Source of the DNA: Phaeobacter porticola
GTDB taxonomy: Bacteria; Pseudomonadota; Alphaproteobacteria; Rhodobacterales; Rhodobacteraceae
Length of the DNA stretch: 64,000 nucleotides
Assembly: GCF_001888185.1 (NCBI RefSeq)
Contig: NZ_CP016364.1
Span: forward strand, 1,860,001 to 1,924,000
Reading direction: 5' to 3'
Shown: positions 57,904 through 64,000 of the stretch, one piece after another
Numbering within the stretch: position 1 is the first letter of the stretch
Layout: every line of letters begins with the position of its first letter
Program-made: the position numbers and the translations under genes
The notes under the pieces: model-generated
The model's database searches: none
Seen by the model: only the letters and a program-made list of their open reading frames with translations
What the model was told of the DNA's origin: nothing

Positions 57904-58631
57904 ACGCCCTGATCGACCAACTGACCGCCCTGAGGTTGCACGGAATGGCAGCTTGCGCACATGATTTGCTGTCCGCGCGCAAGCCACCAAGTCTGACCAC
58001 AGCGATAAAGCAACTGATCGACGCGGAGACTGTAGAGCGGCGGGCGCGCTCTATCCAGTATCAAATGAGGATCGCGAAGTTCCCCCATCATAAGGACTTC
58101 GCCACCTTCGATTATGGTGCTGCCGCCATCACCCAGACCCAGATCGAACCGTTCTGCACAGGGCAGTTCACCCAAGAGGCGCACAACCTCATCCTGGTGG
58201 GCGGAACCGGCACCGGCAAAACCCATATCGCCATCGCTTTGGGCACCACCCTGATCACCAACGGCAAGAAGGCACGCTTCTTCAACGCCGTCGATCTGAT
58301 CAACGCCCTGATCAAGGAACAGGCCGAGGGCAATGCCGGGAAGATCATCCGGCAACTCTCGGCTCTGGATTGCGTCATCATCGACGAGCTGGGCTACATC
58401 CCGTTCCCCAAGTCTGGCGGAGCATTGCTGTTCCATCTGATCAGCAAGCTCTACGAGAAAACCAGCGTCATCATCACCACCAACCTGGAGTTCGGAGAGT
58501 GGGTCTCGGTCTTTGGCGATGCCAAGATGACCACCGCGCTGCTGGATCGCGTCACCCACCATTGCGCAATCATCGAAACCGGCAACACGTCCTATCGCTT
58601 TGCTCAGAGCAAAAGCCGCAGAGAAAAGTAA
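57900..58631 (+). CDS. istB: IstB-like AAA+ ATPase helper of IS21
   Basis: 243 residues. Walker [10 protein letters not shown] (101-109) and Walker [11 protein letters not shown] mark the IstB AAA+ helper that stimulates transposition and selects targets. It overlaps istA by 4 bp (ATGA), the usual IS21 arrangement. It is intact. Confidence 0.95.
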   Translation: MNALIDQLTALRLHGMAACAHDLLSARKPPSLTTAIKQLIDAETVERRARSIQYQMRIAKFPHHKDFATFDYGAAAITQTQIEPFCTGQFTQEAHNLILVGGTGTGKTHIAIALGTTLITNGKKARFFNAVDLINALIKEQAEGNAGKIIRQLSALDCVIIDELGYIPFPKSGGALLFHLISKLYEKTSVIITTNLEFGEWVSVFGDAKMTTALLDRVTHHCAIIETGNTSYRFAQSKSRREK

Positions 58632-58891
58632 CCGTCCCGAAAGCAAAGCCCCCAGACGGACTCGCTATATGAGGGCGGCCCGCCTGGGGGCTTTGCGCCA
58701 CATGGGGTGGGTCAATTTTAAATGCTGAAACCGGGTCAACTTTGAACGCTCATTGACAAGGTGTGGAATAAAACACTAGTTCGCTGTGACTGCGTGAATA
58801 TTGACTTTTCGAAATCAAATGACGTGGCCGCTTCCTCTGAAAGCGTTGTTTGCGAGATTGACAGTTTTATTCCCTTTCTCCAGCTTATCCC

Positions 58892-61800
58892 TCAGGAGAA
58901 GTAGAATAGATCGTCGGCTAAGACGCCTCTATAATCAGTACCTTCAATAGGCGAAGAAGCGACGAATATGTTAGGATCGTATTCATACCGCAATCTTTCG
59001 GTTTCCAACTCTACTATTGACGTGTCCTCTTCGCTAACACCATGAGAAACATTATCGTCAGTTCCGGCAAAAACAAAATCGTCAGCTTGGACGACTACGC
59101 TAGCACTGTCGCGCATGAAACTACCTGACGTTGTATTTGGCAACTCAACAGTGCTCCCTTCTGCGGGGGGCGGTGGTGGCGCGTCAATAGATTGTTCGTA
59201 GATACTGCCATTCTCATCCCATGTGAGCACGATGGAACCATTGGGATATTGGTCAAGATCGAAGGTCGATGACCCCTCGGCCAAAATCAAAGTGGCATCC
59301 GTAAGGGCACTGCCATCCAGCGCAAAGCTCTGCACTGCCAAATTGCTCTCGCCATCAACAAGTGTCCACCAGGCTACGGCAATCCCTCCGCCCTCAAGAA
59401 GGATCACCTTCCCTCCTTCGGCGCCAAACATATTTGTTGTCTGAGTACCGAGATCCAGCGTGCCTTCAGTGCCAATCACCGTGCCATCACTTGCGTAATG
59501 CTGGAACCGGAACTCGGTTTCATTATGCTCCCACAGCGCCATAAACCCGCCGTCAGCCATTGCCACAAGTTCAGGGTCCTTTTGGGAGCCGATCACCTCT
59601 GTGTTGATGTGGAATTCCATACCAACAGGGGCTCCGTTTGCATCATAAATCTGACCAAAAATCCCATAGCTACCGTCTCCGCCCCACACACCACCTGGAG
59701 AGGCCCAAGCTACGACAAACCCGCCATCGGCGAGCTCAACAATCGAAGGATCCCGCTGGCTAGACCCCTGTGCCGTGTTGGCCAGAAAGGGATCCCCAAG
59801 CGCCAAGCCATCTGCTCCGTAGCGCTGCACAAAGACGCCGTGCCCGCTGCTGTCCGGGGCAACCCATGACAAGATGAACCCGCCATCCGATGTTGATGTG
59901 ACCGTGACTGGGTTGTCTCGGGAGTACCGTGCATCGCCAAACGTAAACTCATCCCCAATACTTGTACCGTCAGGGTCAATAATCTGACCGCGCTGGACAT
60001 GGTCGTAAACCTCCCAGGTAACCAACACACGCCCGTTGGCCAGCAAGGTCGCTTCGGGCTCCCATTGACGGCTTAAAGTGGTCGTATTGATTTGAAAGGC
60101 CTGCCCCACCTCGGACCCCATGGCATCATAACGCTGCCCATAAATGCCGCTACCGGACCAGACCAACAGCTTGCCGCCATCAGGCAAAACAACCACAGAT
60201 GGATCTTGGACGTAGAGACTGGTCGGCAACAACTCAACAGTGCTCCCTTCTGCGGGGGGCGGTGGTGGCGCGTCAATAGATTGTTCGTAGATACTGCCAT
60301 TCTCATCCCATGTGAGCACGATGGAGCCATTGGGATATTGGTCAAGATCGAAGGTCGATGACCCCTCGGCCAAAATCAAAGTGGCATCCGTAAGGGCACT
60401 GCCATCCAGCGCAAAGCTCTGCACTGCCAAATTGCTCTCGCCATCAACAAGTGTCCGCCAGGCTACGGCAATCCCTCCGCCCTCAAGAAGGATCACCTTC
60501 CCTCCTTCGGCGCCAAACATATTTGTTGTCTGAGTACCGAGATCCAGCGTGCCTTCAGTGCCAATCACCGTGCCATCACTTGCGTAATGCTGGAACCGGA
60601 ACTCGGTTTCATTATGCTCCCACAGCGCCATAAACCCGCCGTCAGCCATTGCCACAAGTTCAGGGTCCTTTTGGGAGCCGATCACCTCTGTGTTGATGTG
60701 GAATTCCATACCAACAGGGGCTCCGTTTGCATCATAAATCTGACCAAAAATCCCATAGCTACCGTCTCCGCCCCACACACCACCTGGAGAGGCCCAAGCT
60801 ACGACAAACCCGCCATCGGCGAGCTCAACAATCGAAGGATCCCGCTGGCTAGACCCCTGTGCCGTGTTGGCCAGAAAGGGATCCCCAAGCGCCAAGCCAT
60901 CTGCTCCGTAGCGCTGCACAAAGACGCCGTGCCCGCTGCTGTCCGGGGCAACCCATGACAAGATGAACCCGCCATCCGATGTTGATGTGACCGTGACTGG
61001 GTTGTCTGCGGAGTACCGTGCATCGCCAAACGTAAACTCATCCCCAATACTTGTACCGTCAGGGTCAATAATCTGACCGCGCTGGACATGGTCGTTAACC
61101 TCCCAGGTAACCAACACACGCCCGTTGGCCAGCAAGGTCGCTTCGGGCTCCCATTGACGGCTCAAAGTGGTCGTATTGATTTGAAAGGCCTGCCCCACCT
61201 CGGACCCCATGGCATCATAACGCTGCCCATAAATGCCGCTACCGGACCAGACCAACAGCTTGCCGCCATCAGGCAAAACAACCACAGATGGATCTTGGAC
61301 GTAGAGACTGGTCGGCAACAACTCAACAGTGCTCCCTTCTGCGGGGGGCGGTGGTGGCGCGTCAATAGATTGTTCGTAGATACTGCCATTCTCATCCCAT
61401 GTGAGCACGATGGAGCCATTGGGATATTGGTCAAGATCGAAGGTCGATGACCCCTCGGCCAAAATCAAAGTGGCATCCGTAAGGGCACTGCCATCCAGCG
61501 CAAAGCTCTGCACTGCCAAATTGCTCTCGCCATCAACAAGTGTCCACCAGGCTACGGCAATCCCTCCGCCCTCAAGAAGGATCACCTTTCCTCCTTCGGC
61601 GCCAAACATATTTGTTGTCTGAGTACCGAGATCCAGCGTGCCTTCAGTGCCAATCACCGTGCCATCACTTGCGTAATGCTGGAACCGGAACTCGGTTTCA
61701 TTATGCTCCCACAGCGCCATAAACCCGCCGTCAGCCATTGCCACAAGTTCAGGGTCCTTTTGGAAGCCGATCACCTCTGTGTTGATGTGGAATTCCATAC

Positions 61801-64000
61801 CAACAGGGGCTCCGTTTGCATCATAAATCTGACCAAAAATCCCATAGCTACCGTCTCCGCCCCACACACCACCTGGAGAGGCCCAAGCTACGACAAACCC
61901 GCCATCGGCGAGCTCAACAATCGAAGGATCCCGCTGGCTAGACCCCTGTGCCGTGTTGGCCAGAAAGGGATCCCCAAGCGCCAAGCCATCTGCTCCGTAG
62001 CGCTGCACAAAGACGCCGTGCCCGCTGCTGTCCGGGGCAACCCATGACAAGATGAACCCGCCATCCGATGTTGATGTGACCGTGACTGGGTTGTCTCGGG
62101 AGTACCGTGCATCGCCAAACGTAAACTCATCCCCAATACTTGTACCGTCAGGGTCAATAATCTGACCGCGCTGGACATGGTCGTAAACCTCCCAGGTAAC
62201 CAACACACGCCCGTTGGCCAGCAAGGTCGCTTCGGGCTCCCATTGACGGCTTAAAGTGGTCGTATTGATTTGAAAGGCCTGCCCCACCTCGGACCCCATG
62301 GCATCATAACGCTGCCCATAAATGCCGCTACCGGACCAGACCAACAGCTTGCCGCCATCAGGCAAAACAACCACAGATGGATCTTGGACGTAGAGACTGG
62401 TCGGCAACAACTCAACAGTGCTCCCTTCTGCGGGGGGCGGTGGTGGCGCGTCAATAGATTGTTCGTAGATACTGCCATTCTCATCCCATGTGAGCACGAT
62501 GGAGCCATTGGGATATTGGTCAAGATCGAAGGTCGATGACCCCTCGGCCAAAATCAAAGTGGCATCCGTAAGGGCACTGCCATCCAGCGCAAAGCTCTGC
62601 ACTGCCAAATTGCTCTCGCCATCAACAAGTGTCCGCCAGGCTACGGCAATCCCTCCGCCCTCAAGAAGGATCACCTTCCCTCCTTCGGCGCCAAACATAT
62701 TTGTTGTCTGAGTACCGAGATCCAGCGTGCCTTCAGTGCCAATCACCGTGCCATCACTTGCGTAATGCTGGAACCGGAACTCGGTTTCATTATGCTCCCA
62801 CAGCGCCATAAACCCGCCGTCAGCCATTGCCACAAGTTCAGGGTCCTTTTGGAAGCCGATCACCTCTGTGTTGATGTGGAATTCCATACCAACAGGGGCT
62901 CCGTTTGCATCATAAATCTGACCAAAAATCCCATAGCTACCGTCTCCGCCCCACACACCACCTGGAGAGGCCCAAGCTACGACAAACCCGCCATCGGCGA
63001 GCTCAACAATCGAAGGATCCCGCTGGCTAGACCCCTGTGCCGTGTTGGCCAGAAAGGGATCCCCAAGCGCCAAGCCATCTGCTCCGTAGCGCTGCACAAA
63101 GACGCCGTGCCCGCTGCTGTCCGGGGCAACCCATGACAAGATGAACCCGCCATCCGATGTTGATGTGACCGTGACTGGGTTGTCTGCGGAGTACCGTGCA
63201 TCGCCAAACGTAAACTCATCCCCAATACTTGTACCGTCAGGGTCAATAATCTGACCGCGCTGGACATGGTCGTAAACCTCCCAGGTAACCAACACACGCC
63301 CGTTGGCCAGCAAGGTCGCTTCGGGCTCCCATTGACGGCTCAAAGTGGTCGTATTGATTTGAAAGGCCTGCCCCACCTCGGACCCCATGGCATCATAACG
63401 CTGCCCATAAATGCCGCTACCGGACCAGACCAACAGCTTGCCGCCATCAGGCAAAACAACCACAGATGGATCTTGGACGTAGAGACTGGTCGGCAACAAC
63501 TCAACAGTGCTCCCTTCTGCGGGGGGCGGTGGTGGCGCGTCAATAGATTGTTCGTAGATACTGCCATTCTCATCCCATGTGAGCACGATGGAGCCATTGG
63601 GATATTGGTCAAGATCGAAGGTCGATGACCCCTCGGCCAAAATCAAAGTGGCATCCGTAAGGGCACTGCCATCCAGCGCAAAGCTCTGCACTGCCAAATT
63701 GCTCTCGCCATCAACAAGTGTCCACCAGGCTACGGCAATCCCTCCGCCCTCAAGAAGGATCACCTTTCCTCCTTCGGCGCCAAACATATTTGTTGTCTGA
63801 GTACCGAGATCCAGCGTGCCTTCAGTGCCAATCACCGTGCCATCACTTGCGTAATGCTGGAACCGGAACTCGGTTTCATTATGCTCCCACAGCGCCATAA
63901 ACCCGCCGTCAGCCATTGCCACAAGTTCAGGGTCCTTTTGGAAGCCGATCACCTCTGTGTTGATGTGGAATTCCATACCAACAGGGGCTCCGTTTGCATC
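58892..64000 (-). CDS. Giant repetitive secreted protein with seven-blade propeller-like repeats (partial)
   Basis: The 5' end lies beyond the window; about 1702 residues are visible. From the right edge, near-identical 363-residue units (1089 bp) repeat, about 4.5 visible. Each unit splits into seven segments of about 45-58 residues with DGGFVVAW-type strands and YDAMGSEVG-type turns, like blades of a beta-propeller. A PPPPP linker occurs once per unit. A unique C-terminal 80 residues ends VLADDLFYFS, an acid-then-hydrophobic tail like type I secretion signals. No calcium RTX nonapeptides are seen in it. Likely an exported adhesin or S-layer-like protein; this is inference. Confidence 0.75.
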   Translation of the reverse strand, partial: DANGAPVGMEFHINTEVIGFQKDPELVAMADGGFMALWEHNETEFRFQHYASDGTVIGTEGTLDLGTQTTNMFGAEGGKVILLEGGGIAVAWWTLVDGESNLAVQSFALDGSALTDATLILAEGSSTFDLDQYPNGSIVLTWDENGSIYEQSIDAPPPPPAEGSTVELLPTSLYVQDPSVVVLPDGGKLLVWSGSGIYGQRYDAMGSEVGQAFQINTTTLSRQWEPEATLLANGRVLVTWEVYDHVQRGQIIDPDGTSIGDEFTFGDARYSADNPVTVTSTSDGGFILSWVAPDSSGHGVFVQRYGADGLALGDPFLANTAQGSSQRDPSIVELADGGFVVAWASPGGVWGGDGSYGIFGQIYDANGAPVGMEFHINTEVIGFQKDPELVAMADGGFMALWEHNETEFRFQHYASDGTVIGTEGTLDLGTQTTNMFGAEGGKVILLEGGGIAVAWRTLVDGESNLAVQSFALDGSALTDATLILAEGSSTFDLDQYPNGSIVLTWDENGSIYEQSIDAPPPPPAEGSTVELLPTSLYVQDPSVVVLPDGGKLLVWSGSGIYGQRYDAMGSEVGQAFQINTTTLSRQWEPEATLLANGRVLVTWEVYDHVQRGQIIDPDGTSIGDEFTFGDARYSRDNPVTVTSTSDGGFILSWVAPDSSGHGVFVQRYGADGLALGDPFLANTAQGSSQRDPSIVELADGGFVVAWASPGGVWGGDGSYGIFGQIYDANGAPVGMEFHINTEVIGFQKDPELVAMADGGFMALWEHNETEFRFQHYASDGTVIGTEGTLDLGTQTTNMFGAEGGKVILLEGGGIAVAWWTLVDGESNLAVQSFALDGSALTDATLILAEGSSTFDLDQYPNGSIVLTWDENGSIYEQSIDAPPPPPAEGSTVELLPTSLYVQDPSVVVLPDGGKLLVWSGSGIYGQRYDAMGSEVGQAFQINTTTLSRQWEPEATLLANGRVLVTWEVNDHVQRGQIIDPDGTSIGDEFTFGDARYSADNPVTVTSTSDGGFILSWVAPDSSGHGVFVQRYGADGLALGDPFLANTAQGSSQRDPSIVELADGGFVVAWASPGGVWGGDGSYGIFGQIYDANGAPVGMEFHINTEVIGSQKDPELVAMADGGFMALWEHNETEFRFQHYASDGTVIGTEGTLDLGTQTTNMFGAEGGKVILLEGGGIAVAWRTLVDGESNLAVQSFALDGSALTDATLILAEGSSTFDLDQYPNGSIVLTWDENGSIYEQSIDAPPPPPAEGSTVELLPTSLYVQDPSVVVLPDGGKLLVWSGSGIYGQRYDAMGSEVGQAFQINTTTLSRQWEPEATLLANGRVLVTWEVYDHVQRGQIIDPDGTSIGDEFTFGDARYSRDNPVTVTSTSDGGFILSWVAPDSSGHGVFVQRYGADGLALGDPFLANTAQGSSQRDPSIVELADGGFVVAWASPGGVWGGDGSYGIFGQIYDANGAPVGMEFHINTEVIGSQKDPELVAMADGGFMALWEHNETEFRFQHYASDGTVIGTEGTLDLGTQTTNMFGAEGGKVILLEGGGIAVAWWTLVDGESNLAVQSFALDGSALTDATLILAEGSSTFDLDQYPNGSIVLTWDENGSIYEQSIDAPPPPPAEGSTVELPNTTSGSFMRDSASVVVQADDFVFAGTDDNVSHGVSEEDTSIVELETERLRYEYDPNIFVASSPIEGTDYRGVLADDLFYFS
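59141..60229. repeat. 1089-bp coding repeat, unit 1
   Basis: First (most C-terminal) copy of the 363-residue unit. Carries CCACC at 59365 (Trp) and CGGGAG near 59916 (Arg). Homology to the next unit begins at 59141 (CAACTCAACAGTG). Confidence 0.9.
60230..61318. repeat. 1089-bp coding repeat, unit 2
   Basis: Differs from unit 1 at a few sites: CCGCC (Arg) instead of CCACC near 60453, GCGGAG (Ala) near 61006, and GTTAAC (Asn) near 61093. Confidence 0.9.
61319..62407. repeat. 1089-bp coding repeat, unit 3
   Basis: Again CCACC (Trp) and CGGGAG (Arg), like unit 1. TTTCCTCC replaces TTCCCTCC near 61588. Confidence 0.9.
62408..63496. repeat. 1089-bp coding repeat, unit 4
   Basis: Like unit 2: CCGCC (Arg), GCGGAG (Ala) and CTCAAAG. 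Confidence 0.9.
63497..64000. repeat. 1089-bp coding repeat, unit 5 (partial)
   Basis: Like unit 3 in the visible part: CCACC (Trp) and TTTCCTCC. The unit continues past the window. Confidence 0.88.

Larger units (their letters stand above)
56289..58758 (+). mobile_element. IS21-family insertion sequence
   Basis: About 2470 bp with istA and istB. The ends start TGTGAATCGG on the left and, in reverse complement, TGTCAATGAG on the right, an imperfect 26-bp inverted repeat (18 of 26). ATTGACCCA-type subterminal repeats appear twice on each side (one of them changed to GTTGACCC), as IS21 elements have. I see no clear target duplication beside the ends. It sits between the MCP gene and the giant repeat gene. 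Confidence 0.85.

Noticed and set aside
58892-64000. Repeat array as CRISPR
   Set aside because: Repeats are 1089 bp and coding, with no short direct repeats and unique spacers.

Overview
The window looks like a chromosomal segment of a marine alphaproteobacterium of the Rhodobacteraceae (Roseobacter group, Phaeobacter/Ruegeria-like). This is inferred from protein style and gene sets: a class I PHA locus with PhaR and phasin, a CoxMLS-type molybdenum hydroxylase cluster with XdhC, an Ehu-like ABC transporter with an EutA-like enzyme, RTX-type secreted proteins, and an infC gene with a non-AUG start. No rRNA, tRNA or CRISPR array was seen.

Layout. 1-377: 5' part of fabD. 563-1867: a cytochrome b561-YceI fusion. 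1868-3242: gene-poor stretch with an IS91-like transposase remnant and one copy of a 75-bp repeat whose partner lies at 41969. 3243-6481: a TPP-dependent acetolactate-synthase-like enzyme behind a membrane-anchored FMN/Fe-S glutamate-synthase-like protein. 7010-9503: an Ala-rich anchored protein, infC with an AUA start, and a short soluble MCP-like protein. 9608-15651: coxM, coxL (form II motif), coxS, a molybdopterin-binding protein and xdhC. 15839-20458: phaR, phaP, phaC and divergent phaZ, with CTGC-N3-GCAG PhaR boxes in front of phaP and between phaC and phaZ.

20524-26707: housekeeping and accessory enzymes (DUF6151, two alpha/beta hydrolases, a VOC protein, an Lnb-type membrane protein) ending in thrS. 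26941-29455: a complete bufferin (copper-binding RiPP) operon bufA1-bufB1-bufC1-bufD1 with a hairpin after the precursor gene. 29533-30691: small genes including a cold-shock protein with a structured leader. 30815-37181: a catabolic module around a luciferase-like monooxygenase, a flavin reductase fused to a degenerate Nudix-like domain, an aldehyde dehydrogenase, an alpha/beta hydrolase and an amino-acid-synthesis family protein, divergent from a GntR/FCD regulator that sits by a perfect palindromic operator. 37232-41815: an AsnC regulator divergent from an EhuBCDA-like ABC transporter plus an EutA/maleate-isomerase-like enzyme. The usual ectoine hydrolase genes are absent, so the substrate is open.

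41969-42194: the second 75-bp repeat and a histidine-kinase C-terminal remnant. 42343-50593: a YceI protein, the rpsF-rpsR-rplI operon with an L9 carrying a long acidic tail, a lytic transglycosylase lipoprotein, a cyclic-nucleotide phosphodiesterase/nucleotidase, and an RTX protein with a lysozyme-like N-terminus. 50782-56119: trigger factor, a porin and an HBM-type chemoreceptor. 56289-58758: an IS21-family element with an amber stop in istA and an intact istB. 58892 to the window end: a giant, probably type I-secreted protein made of nearly identical 1089-bp (363-residue) repeats. Each unit reads as seven blade-like segments, which suggests tandem seven-bladed beta-propellers. Sequence variants alternate between units, pointing to a two-unit (2178-bp) higher-order repeat.

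The strongest candidates for unusual biology are the giant propeller array, the bufferin operon with its internal hairpin, the Rut-like/EutA-like catabolic region, and the RTX putative peptidoglycan-acting protein.
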